NCBI GenBank assembly: GCA_018711625.1
Contig: DVID01000010.1
Location: forward strand, 1-37,814
Direction of reading: 5' to 3'
Length of the DNA stretch: 37,814 bases
DNA from: Candidatus Limicola stercorigallinarum
GTDB lineage: Bacteria > Actinomycetota > Coriobacteriia > Coriobacteriales > Coriobacteriaceae
Below the pieces are notes generated by a model. That model was not told the DNA's origin and ran no database searches. It worked only from the letters and a program-made list of their open reading frames with translations. Positions 25,549-34,567 of this stretch are shown piece by piece (the first letter of the stretch is position 1; every line of letters begins with the position of its first letter). Made by a program: the position numbers and the translations under genes.

Positions 25549-28254
25549 ATGGAAGAGATGCCCAAAACCTATGATCCCGCCGAGAACGAGCCCAAAATCC
25601 TCGAGAAGTGGCTTGCCGGCGGATATTACCAGCGTAGCCCCGAGCGCCGTCCGGGCGCGGGCGATTGCACCGTTGTTATTCCGCCGCCGAACGTAACCGG
25701 CGTGCTTCACATGGGCCATGCGCTCGACGATTCCATTCAGGATGCCATCGTGCGTGAGGCACGCATGCGCGGCCGCTCCACGCAGTGGATCTTGGGCACC
25801 GATCACGCTGGCATCGCCACGCAGACCAAGGTTGATAAGAAGCTCAAAGAAGAGGGCAAGAACCGCCTTGAGATGGGCCGCGAGGCTTTCTTGGATGCCT
25901 GCTGGGACTGGACGCACGAGTACGGCGGCACCATCAAAGAGCAGATCAAACGCATGGGTTGTTCAGTTGACTTTGAGAACGAGCGCTTCACCATGGATGC
26001 CGACTACGCCGAGGCAGTGCGCCGCGTCTTCTGCGATTGGTACCACGACGGCCTTATCTACCGTGGTAAGCGCATCGTCAACTGGTGCCCCTCTTGCACC
26101 ACGGCCATCTCGGACGACGAGGCGGAGTACCAGGATGAGGCGGGCCACCTGTGGCATCTGCGCTATCCGCTCACCGAGCCGGTGAACGGCCAGGAATACA
26201 TTGTGGTTGCCACCACGCGTCCCGAAACCATGCTCGGCGACACGGGTGTGGCCGTGAGCCCCAAGGACCCCGAAAAGGCGGCCTTTGTGGGCAAGACGGT
26301 GAAGCTCCCCATCGTGGACCGCGAGATCCCCATCTTTGAGGACTGGCACGTGGACGCAGGCTTTGGCTCGGGCTTTGTGAAGGTTACGCCGGCCCACGAC
26401 CCCAACGATTACGCCATGGGCCAGGCGCACAACCTGCCGCAGATCAACATTTTCGACGAGCATGCCGTCGTGGTTGATGGCTACGGCGAGTTCAGCGGTA
26501 TCACGCGCGAGGAGTGCCGCGAGAAGGTGCTCGCGTGGTTTGAGGAGCACGGCCTGCTCGACCACGTGGAAGACCACGAGCACTCCGTTATGCATTGCTA
26601 CCGCTGCGACACCACGCTGGAGCCGTGGCTCTCGGAGCAGTGGTTCGTTGCCGTGGACAAGCTCAAGGGCCCTGCCATCGAGGCTGTGACTTCTGGCCGT
26701 GTGCGCTTCAACGCCGAGCGCTGGAAGCAGTCCTACCTCACCTGGATGGAGAACCTCAAGGACTGGTGCATTTCCCGCCAGCTCTGGTGGGGTCACCGCA
26801 TCCCGGTCTTCTACTGCGAGGATTGCGGCTGGGAAGACGCCCTCATGGAGGACACCGACGTATGCCCCAAGTGCGGTGGCCACCACGTGCATCAGGATGA
26901 GAATGTGCTCGACACGTGGTTCTCGAGCCAGCTGTGGACCTTCGCCACGCAGGGCTGGCCGCAGCACCCCGAGCGCTTGGCGGGTCATCATCCCACCACG
27001 GCGCTCGTGACCGCGCGCGACATCATTGCTCTTTGGGTTGCCCGCATGATTATGAGCTCTGAGTATTTCCTCCACGAGGAGCCGTTCCATGACGTGGTGA
27101 TTTACCCCACCGTGCTCGCGAAGGACGGCAGCCGCATGTCCAAGAGCAAGGGCAACGGCGTGAACCCCATGGACCTCATGAGCATGTATGGCGCCGATGC
27201 CATGCGCTTCAACCTGCTTTCGCTCTTCACGGCCAACCAGGATGTGCGCTTCGACGCGGACTTTGACAAGAACAAGCAGTTTGTAGGCTCCGCCCGCACC
27301 GAGCAGGCCAAGGCCTTCATCACCAAGATTTGGAATGCGAGCCGCTTCCTCCTCATGAATATGGAGGGCTACACGCCGGGTGAGCCGGTTGCCGAGACGG
27401 CGGCCGACGCCTGGATCTTCAGCCGTTTGGCCAAGATGGTGCGTGATGTGACGGCTGGCATTGAGAACTACACCTTTGGCGAGGTGGCCCGTACGGTGCA
27501 GGCGTTCTTCTGGAACGAGGTCTGCGACTGGTACGTTGAGGTTACGAAGGCCCGCCTCAAGGACGAGGGTGCTCGCCTGCAGGCGCAGCGCAACCTCATC
27601 TTTGTGCTGGATACGAGCCTGCGCCTGATGCATCCGCTCATGCCGTTTGTGACCGAGGCCATTTGGGACACCATGCCTGCAAGCTGCCTGGACGAGGATG
27701 GCGCCCGCGCCGAGGCCCTCATGGTGGCCGCCTGGCCCGAGCCCGAGGCGTACGAGCGCTGGATCAACGAGCCGGCCGAGCGCGCCTTCGAGCTCACGCG
27801 TGCCGTGGTGACCGACGTGCGCTCCACGCGCGCCCGGTATCGCCTGAGCCCCAAGGAAGCCCTGCCGTGCGTGATTTGCGCACACAGTCCCGAGGTTGCT
27901 GAGGCAATCGAGGGTATGGGCACCTTTATCTGCGCAAATGCCAACCTCCGCGAGCTTTCGGTGTGGGGCGAGGACAGCTTTGTGAAGCCCGCTGAGGCCA
28001 TCGCGCTTGCTGGTCCCGATTTTGATGCGTACGTGGTGGTGGGCGATCTGGTCGATTTCGCTGCCGAGCGTGCTCGCATTGAGAAGACCATCGCCAAGAG
28101 CCAAAAGGAGCTCGCAAGCGCTCAGAAGACGCTCGCCAATGAGGGCTTTATCGCGAAAGCGGCGCCTGACGTGGTCGCGAAGAAGCGTGAGCGTGCGGCT
28201 GAGCTTGAAGCTGAGATTGCCGCACTTGAGGCGCAGCTTGCCGACTTTGCGTAA
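25549..28254 (+). CDS. valS: Valine--tRNA ligase
   Basis: Charges tRNA-Val with valine, class I synthetase, cytoplasmic. The 901 residues are the usual bacterial size. The HIGH motif is HMGH in NVTGVLHMGHALDDSIQD (near residue 50), and the KMSKS motif is RMSKS in GSRMSKSKGN (about 527-532). The editing domain has TTRPETMLGDTGVAV and HDPNDYAMGQAH, standard for clearing mischarged threonine. A CEDCG...CPKCGG pair near 420-440 could bind zinc. The C-terminal coiled coil (about 835-901), typical of ValRS, is present. AAGGA precedes the ATG; an in-frame ATG four codons on is a less likely start. It appears monocistronic with a hairpin behind it. Confidence 0.97.
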   Translation: MEEMPKTYDPAENEPKILEKWLAGGYYQRSPERRPGAGDCTVVIPPPNVTGVLHMGHALDDSIQDAIVREARMRGRSTQWILGTDHAGIATQTKVDKKLKEEGKNRLEMGREAFLDACWDWTHEYGGTIKEQIKRMGCSVDFENERFTMDADYAEAVRRVFCDWYHDGLIYRGKRIVNWCPSCTTAISDDEAEYQDEAGHLWHLRYPLTEPVNGQEYIVVATTRPETMLGDTGVAVSPKDPEKAAFVGKTVKLPIVDREIPIFEDWHVDAGFGSGFVKVTPAHDPNDYAMGQAHNLPQINIFDEHAVVVDGYGEFSGITREECREKVLAWFEEHGLLDHVEDHEHSVMHCYRCDTTLEPWLSEQWFVAVDKLKGPAIEAVTSGRVRFNAERWKQSYLTWMENLKDWCISRQLWWGHRIPVFYCEDCGWEDALMEDTDVCPKCGGHHVHQDENVLDTWFSSQLWTFATQGWPQHPERLAGHHPTTALVTARDIIALWVARMIMSSEYFLHEEPFHDVVIYPTVLAKDGSRMSKSKGNGVNPMDLMSMYGADAMRFNLLSLFTANQDVRFDADFDKNKQFVGSARTEQAKAFITKIWNASRFLLMNMEGYTPGEPVAETAADAWIFSRLAKMVRDVTAGIENYTFGEVARTVQAFFWNEVCDWYVEVTKARLKDEGARLQAQRNLIFVLDTSLRLMHPLMPFVTEAIWDTMPASCLDEDGARAEALMVAAWPEPEAYERWINEPAERAFELTRAVVTDVRSTRARYRLSPKEALPCVICAHSPEVAEAIEGMGTFICANANLRELSVWGEDSFVKPAEAIALAGPDFDAYVVVGDLVDFAAERARIEKTIAKSQKELASAQKTLANEGFIAKAAPDVVAKKRERAAELEAEIAALEAQLADFA

Positions 28255-28277
28255 GCTCGCCAACTGAGATTTGTCAG

Positions 28278-28314
28278 GCCGCGGGCGTTGTCACCTTTAC
28301 GCAGCGCCCGCGGC
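28278..28314 (+). terminator. Hairpin after valS
   Basis: GCCGCGGGCG (28278-28287) pairs with CGCCCGCGGC (28305-28314) and three further inner pairs, leaving an 11-nt loop. It starts 24 bases after the stop codon and has no T-run. Confidence 0.55.
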
Positions 28315-28336
28315 TGCTCGCATCATGTCGAGATAT

Positions 28337-28409
28337 CGTCGATGCACTACGTTTCGGCCAAGAAAGGGCTGTTTTCTGACCGAAACGTAGTGCATCGACG
28401 TTTTTCGTT
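28337..28409 (+). terminator. 21-bp perfect inverted repeat followed by a T-run
   Basis: A 21-bp perfect stem (28337-28357 with 28380-28400), with an inner AGAAA/TTTCT pair, then TTTTTCGTTT. The U-run suits a plus-strand terminator, though the stem is much longer than usual and the preceding hairpin already follows valS. It may instead be a mobile palindromic element. Confidence 0.6.
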
Positions 28410-28574
28410 TGACGATATTCGCATGCCACGTTCCTTGTGCCGGTGATTATCTGTTCTCATCAGCGCTCTGTAAACCTTGCGCATACCGCCCAGGATCGTC
28501 GGGGTCGCGGTAGTATGGAAGGGCGGCAGAACACCATAGCGACAGCATCGACGCCGCAAGCGATGGGGGTTACC

Positions 28575-29654
28575 ATGGCAGACCTGGGAGCAATGCGCGA
28601 GTTTCACAAGCATTGGGAGGCATACGTGGCCGATGAGCAGGCTGCGGCGTTGCTTCGCACCCGTCCTCCGCTTGATGTGGCTGCGTTAACGCCTGCTGAT
28701 CGCGCGCGCCCCATGTTGGAACAGCCTGCCTCTGCCGCCTATGATGAGCATGCGCTCCATGATGCGCTGGCGCGCGTACAGTCCACCTCACACCCCAGCA
28801 CTGATGCGCCCCGCGATACATTGTGGGGCTGGTGGCTCGATGATCCGGTGTGGTCGGTGATGGGGGAGCTCCGCCATGCCATGGCGGCGCGCGATGCGGC
28901 ACACGCAACGCTTGCTGGCCTTGCGCTCAGCGCGGCGCAGCAGATTGATGCCGATGAAGCGTATAGCACGGCGCGGGCATCCATTGCCTCGTACCTCGTG
29001 GCGAACGAAGAAGACGAACGCGTGCGCGATGACCTTGCCGCCCGCCGTGCAGAAGTTACGGCTCAACCCCCGGTGCCGGCAGGCTTTTTTGCACGCCTCA
29101 AGGCTCGCATCATGTTTGCTCTGGTGGGTCGCCGGCGCCAGCGCGAAGAGCAGGAGGCGCTCGACCGGCGTATGGCCGATGTCCAGGCCCGGATGGACTT
29201 GCGTGCGCGTGAGATAACGCGCCTGGAAGAAACGGTTACCGCGCGTCGGTTCGAGGTGGAGAGCGCGGTGGAGGAGGCGCTTGCTACCACGACACAAGAG
29301 CTTGCCACCATCGAGGAGCACATCGTGGCCCTCTTGGACGATGACCTCACCCGTCGCGACGCTACCTATGAGCCGGGCTCGCTGCTTGACCTTCCCTTTG
29401 ACGAGGCGTTTGCGCAGGCAAACGACCACGAGTGGTGTGTGCTCGCCGCATGGATGGATGCCTATGCGGCGCATCTGCCCGAGGTGCTCGAGCGTGTGAG
29501 TAATGCTGCCGCGAGTGAGGCGGTGTGGCTTGAAGGCCATGCGCCGTATGGCAAGCGTTACTGGCCGCTTACGCCCGAGGTCGTTGCCCTTATGGAATCG
29601 GGCCGTGCACACGCAAGCAACACAGCGCTCAACGTGGTGCTCCAGCGCGTGTAG
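28575..29654 (+). CDS. Hypothetical protein with central coiled coil
   Basis: Not recognised. With the start at ATG 28575 (MADLGAMREFHKHW), preceded by GGGGG at 28565-28569, it has 359 residues; ATG 28563 and 28515 in frame are alternatives. The N-terminal half (about 1-140) is Ala/Asp-rich helix with GWWLDDPVWSVMGELRHAM. Residues 155-185 (RAEVTAQPPVPAGFFARLKARIMFALVGRRRQ) are a basic, partly hydrophobic linker that could touch the membrane. A long charged coiled coil follows (about 185-260: EEQEALDRRMADVQARMDLR, ARRFEVESAVEEAL). The C-terminal globular part has WCVLAAWMDAYAAHLPEVLERV and YGKRYWPLTPEVVALM. No signal peptide or catalytic motif is seen. It lies alone between valS and the one-carbon operon. 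Confidence 0.7.
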   Translation: MADLGAMREFHKHWEAYVADEQAAALLRTRPPLDVAALTPADRARPMLEQPASAAYDEHALHDALARVQSTSHPSTDAPRDTLWGWWLDDPVWSVMGELRHAMAARDAAHATLAGLALSAAQQIDADEAYSTARASIASYLVANEEDERVRDDLAARRAEVTAQPPVPAGFFARLKARIMFALVGRRRQREEQEALDRRMADVQARMDLRAREITRLEETVTARRFEVESAVEEALATTTQELATIEEHIVALLDDDLTRRDATYEPGSLLDLPFDEAFAQANDHEWCVLAAWMDAYAAHLPEVLERVSNAAASEAVWLEGHAPYGKRYWPLTPEVVALMESGRAHASNTALNVVLQRV

Positions 29655-29807
29655 CGCCATAGGCGCGTTCGGCATTGTCTTATAAGCAGGGCAGATTCCC
29701 TGAGACATCATCTCGGCGGGTCGTCTTGAGGCCATGCCCTTGCAGCGCCGCGCTACCCGCTCAATGTCGATTGCGTAGCCGCGCCCTCCGTTTACCCGAT
29801 GGCACGC

Positions 29808-29834
29808 TTGCACGTTCGCCCGATGGGCTATCCT
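29808..29834 (+). promoter_or_regulatory. Candidate promoter of the one-carbon operon
   Basis: TTGCAC (29808-29813) and TATCCT (29829-29834), 15-nt spacer, about 57 bases before the fhs ATG. The leader has a GGTGCC-TTCG-GGCGCC tetraloop hairpin (29855-29870) just before the ribosome site. Confidence 0.38.
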
Positions 29835-29891
29835 AAAAGCCTGCGGTGCAATTGGGTGCCTTCGGGCGCCACGACGAGAGGGGAGTTGCGC

Positions 29892-31565
29892 ATGGCGGAA
29901 TACAAGTCCGATATCGAGATCGCACAAGAGGCGGAGATGTGGCCCATCTTGCGGGTGGCAGAGCAGGTTGGCCTCACCGAGGATCAGCTTGAATACTATG
30001 GCCGCTACAAGGCAAAGGTCGACATCCACGCGCTTGCCGATGCGCCTCGCAAGGCCAAACTCGTGCTCGTGACCGCCATCAACCCCACGCCCGCCGGCGA
30101 AGGCAAAACCACCACATCGGTGGGTCTTGCCGACGCGCTCTCGCGTTTGGGCAAGAAGGCCGTGTTGGCGCTCCGTGAGCCCTCACTCGGCCCTGTCTTT
30201 GGCATCAAGGGCGGTGCTGCCGGCGGCGGTTACGCTCAGGTGGTTCCCATGGAGGATATCAATCTGCACTTCACGGGCGACTTCCATGCTATCGGCGCGG
30301 CCAACAACCTCCTTGCGGCCATGCTTGACAACCACATTCAGCAGGGCAATGCCCTTGGCATCGATCCTAAGTCCATCACCTGGAAGCGTGCGGTCGATAT
30401 GAACGATCGTCAGCTCCGCCACATTGTGGATGGCTTGGGCGGCAAGATGCAGGGCGTGCCGCGCGAGGATGGCTTTGATATCACGGTCGCGTCCGAGGTT
30501 ATGGCGGCGTTCTGCTTGGCGAAGGACCTCATGGACCTCAAGGCGCGCCTGGGCCGCATGGTGGTGGCATACACCTACAGCGGCGAGCCCGTTACCGCGT
30601 CTGACCTCAAGGCCGAGGGTGCCATGGCGGCGCTCCTCAAAGATGCCATCAAGCCCAACCTGGTGCAGACGCTCGAGCACACGCCCGCTTTTGTGCACGG
30701 CGGCCCCTTCGCTAATATCGCCCACGGCTGCAACTCGGTGCAGGCTACCGAGACGGCGCTCAAGCTGGGCGAGTACGTGGTGACCGAGGCCGGCTTTGGT
30801 GCCGACCTGGGTGCCGAGAAATTCCTCGACATCAAGTGCCGCATGGCCAACCTTGACCCCGATGCCGTCGTGGTGGTTGCTACCGTGCGTGCCCTCAAGT
30901 ACAACGGCGGCGTGCCTAAGGCGGAGCTCACCACCGAGAACCTCGAAGCGCTTGAGGCGGGCCTGCCCAACCTGCTGCGTCACGTCTCGAACATCCGCGA
31001 CGTGTACGGCCTGCCCTGCGTGGTGGCCATCAACGCCTTCCCCACAGACACCGAGGCCGAGCTCAAGCTGGTGGAGGAGAAGTGCCACGAGCTGGGTGTG
31101 AACGTCGCCCTCTCTGAGGTGTGGGCCAAGGGCGGTGCCGGTGGCGAGAACCTGGCGCGCGAGGTCATGCGCCTGTGCGAGGAGCCGCACACCTTCCACT
31201 TCTCGTATGAGACGGGTTCCTCGGTCGAGGATGCGCTTGAGGCCGTTGCCACCAAGATCTACCACGCCGACGGTGTGGATTACACGCCGGCAGCCAAGAA
31301 GCAGCTCGCTCAGCTCAAGGCAACGGGCTTTGGCAACCTGCCCGTATGCATCGCTAAGACGCAGTATTCCTTCACCGACGACCAGCATGTGCTGGGCGCT
31401 CCCGAGGGTTTCCGCATCACGGTGCGCAACCTCAAGGTGTCGGCCGGCGCTGGTTTTGTGGTGGCGCTTACGGGCGACATCATGACCATGCCGGGCCTGC
31501 CCAAGGTGCCTGCTGCCGAGAAGATCGACGTGCTGGAAGATGGCACCATCGTAGGCCTCTTCTAG
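29892..31565 (+). CDS. fhs: Formate--tetrahydrofolate ligase
   Basis: Makes 10-formyl-THF from formate, THF and ATP, the first folate step of the methyl branch or a route to purines. The start at ATG 29892 ([10 protein letters not shown]) follows GAGAGGGGAG and matches the family; the open frame upstream to 29799 does not. At 557 residues it is full length. The P-loop is [13 protein letters not shown] (residues 66-78). Further family signatures are [21 protein letters not shown] and the HFTGDFHAI segment. The C-terminal part has [15 protein letters not shown] and KTQYSFTDD. It heads the fhs-fchA-folD-folE-FNT-fthC-folC series; a terminator-like hairpin separates it from fchA, so downstream expression may be partly independent. 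Confidence 0.97.
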   Translation: MAEYKSDIEIAQEAEMWPILRVAEQVGLTEDQLEYYGRYKAKVDIHALADAPRKAKLVLVTAINPTPAGEGKTTTSVGLADALSRLGKKAVLALREPSLGPVFGIKGGAAGGGYAQVVPMEDINLHFTGDFHAIGAANNLLAAMLDNHIQQGNALGIDPKSITWKRAVDMNDRQLRHIVDGLGGKMQGVPREDGFDITVASEVMAAFCLAKDLMDLKARLGRMVVAYTYSGEPVTASDLKAEGAMAALLKDAIKPNLVQTLEHTPAFVHGGPFANIAHGCNSVQATETALKLGEYVVTEAGFGADLGAEKFLDIKCRMANLDPDAVVVVATVRALKYNGGVPKAELTTENLEALEAGLPNLLRHVSNIRDVYGLPCVVAINAFPTDTEAELKLVEEKCHELGVNVALSEVWAKGGAGGENLAREVMRLCEEPHTFHFSYETGSSVEDALEAVATKIYHADGVDYTPAAKKQLAQLKATGFGNLPVCIAKTQYSFTDDQHVLGAPEGFRITVRNLKVSAGAGFVVALTGDIMTMPGLPKVPAAEKIDVLEDGTIVGLF

Positions 31566-31579
31566 CATCCGTTTGTTCC

Positions 31580-31633
31580 AACCCCGATGAGCTCTTCTGC
31601 GGTTATGTCGCAGGGGGCTCGTCGGGGTTTTGT
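31580..31633 (+). terminator. Hairpin with T-run between fhs and fchA
   Basis: A long stem (AACCCCGATGAGC at 31580-31592 with GCTCGTCGGGGTT at 31617-31629, one G-U pair), with an inner CTGCG/CGCAG hairpin, followed by TTTT. It should end part of the fhs transcript, leaving fchA and its followers to read-through or to an unseen promoter. Confidence 0.75.
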
Positions 31634-31668
31634 GCGCACGAGACGTGCCAAGTAAAGGACGAAATCGT

Positions 31669-32301
31669 ATGACAGAATCGTTGACGGGGCTTCGCCTCGA
31701 TGAGTTCTGCTCTGCCCTGGCGGCAAAGCGGGCTGTACCGGGTGGTGGCGGAGCGGCCGCCCTTACCGGCGCGCTCGGCGTGGCGCTTTGTTCCATGGCG
31801 GGTAACTTCACCGTGGGAAAGCCTGCCTATGCCCATGTTGAAGACGAGCTTAAGCGCATGCTTGCCGAGGCAGAGGACGTGCAGAAGCACTTGGTGGCCC
31901 TTGTTGACGAGGATGCTCGTGCCTTTGAGCGCGTATCGCAGTCATGGCGTATACCCAAGGACGATCCTGCGCGCGCCGAGCGCGTGGAGGAGGCTACCCG
32001 TAACGCCTGCCAGGCTCCGCTGGAGATGATGCGGCAATGTGGTCGTGCGCTTAAGCTGCTCGAAGAGATGGAGGAAGCGGGGAGCCATCTGCTGCTTTCT
32101 GATGTTGCCTGCGGAGCCTTGCTGTGCTCGGCAGCCTTGGAGGCGGCGAGTATCAACGTGTTTGTAAACACTACGTCGCTCCACGACCGCGCGCTTGCGC
32201 ATACGATTGAGTCCGAGGCCGATGCCCTGCTTGATACGTGGCTTCCGCGTACCCGCGCGTTGGCGACGCGGGTAGCGCTGCGCGTCCGAGAGGTGGTGTA
32301 G
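31669..32301 (+). CDS. fchA: Cyclodeaminase/cyclohydrolase family protein (FchA)
   Basis: The family either removes ammonia from formimino-THF or opens methenyl-THF to 10-formyl-THF. The start at ATG 31669 (MTESLTGLRLDEFCSALAAK) follows AAAGGA; the frame upstream is inside the fhs-fchA leader. At 210 residues it fits. The signature PGGGGAAALTGALGVALCSMAGNFTVGK (about 25-52) is the FTCD-C folate-binding stretch, and the rest is helical with SDVACGALLCSAALEAASINVFVNT. Placed between fhs and folD, with the folD stop-start gap only one base, the cyclohydrolase reading is the better one here. No histidine- or glycine-fermentation gene is nearby to supply formimino-THF. Confidence 0.9.
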   Translation: MTESLTGLRLDEFCSALAAKRAVPGGGGAAALTGALGVALCSMAGNFTVGKPAYAHVEDELKRMLAEAEDVQKHLVALVDEDARAFERVSQSWRIPKDDPARAERVEEATRNACQAPLEMMRQCGRALKLLEEMEEAGSHLLLSDVACGALLCSAALEAASINVFVNTTSLHDRALAHTIESEADALLDTWLPRTRALATRVALRVREVV

Positions 32302-32302
32302 T

Positions 32303-33181
32303 ATGGCTGAGCTCTTGCGGGGCGCCCCCGTTGTTGCTGCCATTACCGAAGATCTGCAGGCGCGTGTTGAGCGCCTTGCTGCCCATGGTGTCACACCTGG
32401 CCTTACCATCGTTCGCGTGGGCGAGCGCGAGGACGACATCTCCTATGAGCGTTCCATATGCTCGCGCGCCGCTAAGGTGGGTGTGGCGGTTACCGTCCAG
32501 GCGCTCGATGCGTCGTGCACCGATGCGGACCTACATGCGGTAATCGCTCAGGCAAATGCCGATGCGAGCGTTCACGGCATCTTGCTCTTTCGCCCGCTGC
32601 TGGCAACACTTGATGAGGCGCGTGCCTGCGCGGCTCTCGAACCGGCGAAGGATGTCGATTGCCTTACGCCGCAGTCGCTCTTTGGCGTGTTTGCCCGTCA
32701 GCCGGTGGGGTATCCGCCTTGTACGGCCCAGGCTATCATCGAGATGCTTGACCACGCGGATGTTCCGCTTTCAGGCGCCAACGTAGTTGTAGTGGGACGC
32801 TCGCTTGTGGTGGGCAGGCCGGTCTCGATGATGCTTCAGGCAAAAGATGCCACGGTGACCATGTGCCACACAAAAACGCGCGACCTTGCGCACGTGTGCT
32901 CGCAGGCAGACGTGCTGGTGGTGGCTGCGGGGTGTCCGGGGCTTATTGGTGCGGACGCGGTGCGTCCCGGCCAGGTGGTGATTGATGCGGGCGTAAACTG
33001 GGATGCCCGGGAGGGCCGCTTGGTGGGCGATTGCCGCTTTGATGAGGTGGAGCCCATCGTGCGAGCTGTGACGCCGGTTCCCGGTGGCCTGGGTGCCGTT
33101 ACGACGGCGGTGCTCTGCAAACATGTTGTGAACGCGGCGGAGGCCGCGGCAGGGGAGGAGTGTGCCCATGGCGGTCGATAA
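32303..33181 (+). CDS. folD: FolD-family methylene-THF dehydrogenase, probably lacking cyclohydrolase activity
   Basis: Oxidises methylene-THF to methenyl-THF (or the reverse) using NAD(P). The 292-residue length and fold signatures (KDVD near 116-119, [41 protein letters not shown]) are those of FolD. Aligned without gaps to E. coli FolD, Tyr50 is kept (Tyr48) and Asp121 is kept (Asp119), but Lys54 is Ile52 and Gln98 is Phe96 (VQLPLP has become LFRPLL). Those Lys and Gln positions are the ones needed for cyclohydrolase action, so a monofunctional dehydrogenase is likely. The start ATG 32303 is one base after the fchA stop; translation is probably coupled. Its 3' end overlaps folE by 14 bases. 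Confidence 0.9.
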   Translation: MAELLRGAPVVAAITEDLQARVERLAAHGVTPGLTIVRVGEREDDISYERSICSRAAKVGVAVTVQALDASCTDADLHAVIAQANADASVHGILLFRPLLATLDEARACAALEPAKDVDCLTPQSLFGVFARQPVGYPPCTAQAIIEMLDHADVPLSGANVVVVGRSLVVGRPVSMMLQAKDATVTMCHTKTRDLAHVCSQADVLVVAAGCPGLIGADAVRPGQVVIDAGVNWDAREGRLVGDCRFDEVEPIVRAVTPVPGGLGAVTTAVLCKHVVNAAEAAAGEECAHGGR

Positions 33182-33740
33182 GGCGCGTGCCGAGGCGGCT
33201 ATTCGCGAGTTTCTCTATGCGGTGGGCGAAGATCCCGACCGCCCCGGGCTTCTGGAGACGCCTGATCGTGTTGCCCGTGCAGCCGAGGAGCTCTTTGCGG
33301 GGTACGAGGATGACCCCGCTCATCATCTGCGTAAGCAGTTCCACGAGAGCGGCAACGAGGAGATGGTGATTGTGCGCGATATCCCCTTCTCTTCCATGTG
33401 CGAGCATCACATTCTGCCCTTCACAGGCAAAGCGCACGTGGCCTACATCCCGCGCGATGGCCGCATCACCGGGCTCTCCAAGATCGCACGCTGCGTCTCG
33501 GGGTTTGCGCACCGGTTGCAGCTACAAGAACGCCTGACCGCCCAGATTGCTGACGCCATGATGGACGAGCTTGAGCCCTTTGGCGTGCTGGTGGTGCTTG
33601 AGGCCGAGCATACCTGCATGACCATGCGCGGCATCAAAAGCGCCGGCGCCCTTACGGTGACCTCGGCGGTACGCGGCACGTTTAGGGCAGATATCAAAAC
33701 GCGTGAAGAGGCTCTGCGTTTGCTGGGGCTGAACGGATAG
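33168..33740 (+). CDS. folE: GTP cyclohydrolase I
   Basis: Converts GTP to dihydroneopterin triphosphate, the first step of folate pterin synthesis. The start at ATG 33168 follows GGGGAGGAG (33152-33160) by 7 nt; GTG 33162 would add two residues. At 190 residues it is a standard type I enzyme. The zinc ligands are Cys78 and His81 in [11 protein letters not shown] and Cys150 in EHTCMTMRG. The [23 protein letters not shown] stretch and the ending [14 protein letters not shown] are characteristic. It overlaps folD by 14 bases, placing de novo pterin synthesis in the same unit as one-carbon transfer. Confidence 0.96.
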   Translation: MAVDKARAEAAIREFLYAVGEDPDRPGLLETPDRVARAAEELFAGYEDDPAHHLRKQFHESGNEEMVIVRDIPFSSMCEHHILPFTGKAHVAYIPRDGRITGLSKIARCVSGFAHRLQLQERLTAQIADAMMDELEPFGVLVVLEAEHTCMTMRGIKSAGALTVTSAVRGTFRADIKTREEALRLLGLNG

Positions 33741-33748
33741 GGGGATCC

Positions 33749-34567
33749 ATGGCGTTTCGTGCAAACGAGTCGGCCGCGGCGATGCTTACGGCTGAAGCTC
33801 TTGAGGCCGCGGCAGAGGAGGCAGGCGCGAAGAAGGTGGCGCTTTCTTCGCCCAAGGCGTTCTTGCTGGGTATATGTGCTGGTGCCTTTATCGCTTTGGG
33901 CGCAACCTTCATGTTGGTGGTTAAGGCGGACGCCTCGCTTTCGTTTGCCGTTTCCCAGGTGCTGGGCGGCTTGGTGTTTTGCCTCGGCCTCTTTTTGGTG
34001 TTTGTGGCTGGCGCCGAGCTCTTTACCGGCGACAACCTGATGGTGTGCGGTGCGCTTTCGCACAAATACAGCTGGCTTCAGGTGTTGCGCATCTGGGTGC
34101 TCGTGTATGCGGGGAACCTGGTGGGGTCGCTTGCTATTGCCGGGCTTCTCACCGCAGCGGATTTCGCTGCGCAGGGCTCGGGTGGCGTAGGTGCGGCGGC
34201 GCTCGCCGTCGCCACTTCTAAGGCGGTCTTGACGCCGGGCGTGGCGTTTGCCCGGGGTATCCTCTGCAATGTGGTGGTATGCCTGGCTGTGTGGATGGGC
34301 TTTGCAGCGCGAAACGTGGTGGAGAAGCTCACCTGCGCCGTGCTACCTGTTACGGCTTTTTGCGCATGCGGGTTTGAGCACTGCGTGGCCAACATGTTTT
34401 TCTTTGCTTACGGTCTGCTTGTGCAGGGTGGCCCTGTAGCATCGATTGCCGACGGCATTACGTTCGCCGGTGTGGCAAGCAACCTTCTTTGTTCTACCGC
34501 GGGCAACATAGTAGGTGGCGCTGTGCTGGTGTCGGTTGTCTATTGGCTGGCCTACGGCAAAAAGTAA
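33749..34567 (+). CDS. Formate/nitrite transporter family channel
   Basis: A pentameric inner-membrane channel of the FNT family, moving formate (or nitrite/hydrosulfide) across the membrane. The 272 residues contain six helices after a cytoplasmic N-terminal stretch (about 1-35). Family signatures are AGAELFTGDNLMV in helix 2/loop, where the family has AGxELFTGN, and GFEHCVANMFFF in helix 5, with the conserved FEHxxANM histidine. The gene sits 8 bases after folE and its stop overlaps the fthC start (TAATG). Formate as substrate is inferred from the fhs-headed operon; direction (import for Fhs or export) cannot be told. Confidence 0.93.
   Translation: MAFRANESAAAMLTAEALEAAAEEAGAKKVALSSPKAFLLGICAGAFIALGATFMLVVKADASLSFAVSQVLGGLVFCLGLFLVFVAGAELFTGDNLMVCGALSHKYSWLQVLRIWVLVYAGNLVGSLAIAGLLTAADFAAQGSGGVGAAALAVATSKAVLTPGVAFARGILCNVVVCLAVWMGFAARNVVEKLTCAVLPVTAFCACGFEHCVANMFFFAYGLLVQGGPVASIADGITFAGVASNLLCSTAGNIVGGAVLVSVVYWLAYGKK

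Larger units (their letters stand above)
28255..28574. other. Intergenic region after valS with two large hairpins
   Basis: About 320 bases holding the valS hairpin (28278-28314) and the 21-bp inverted repeat (28337-28400). The part 28410-28574 contains the possible alternative starts of the next gene (ATG 28515 and 28563) and no clear promoter. Confidence 0.5.

Noticed and set aside
25963-28263. A 766-codon open frame antisense to valS
   Set aside because: It mirrors the reading frame of a canonical valS; the GC-rich third positions of valS keep the opposite frame open. No family motif or ribosome site supports it.
29655-29891. Tetrahydrofolate riboswitch before fhs
   Set aside because: I could not find the conserved THF riboswitch core; only a simple UUCG hairpin is visible. 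A covariance-model search would settle it.
30183-31811. A 542-codon open frame antisense to fhs
   Set aside because: Shadow of fhs; the predicted product has no recognisable domain.
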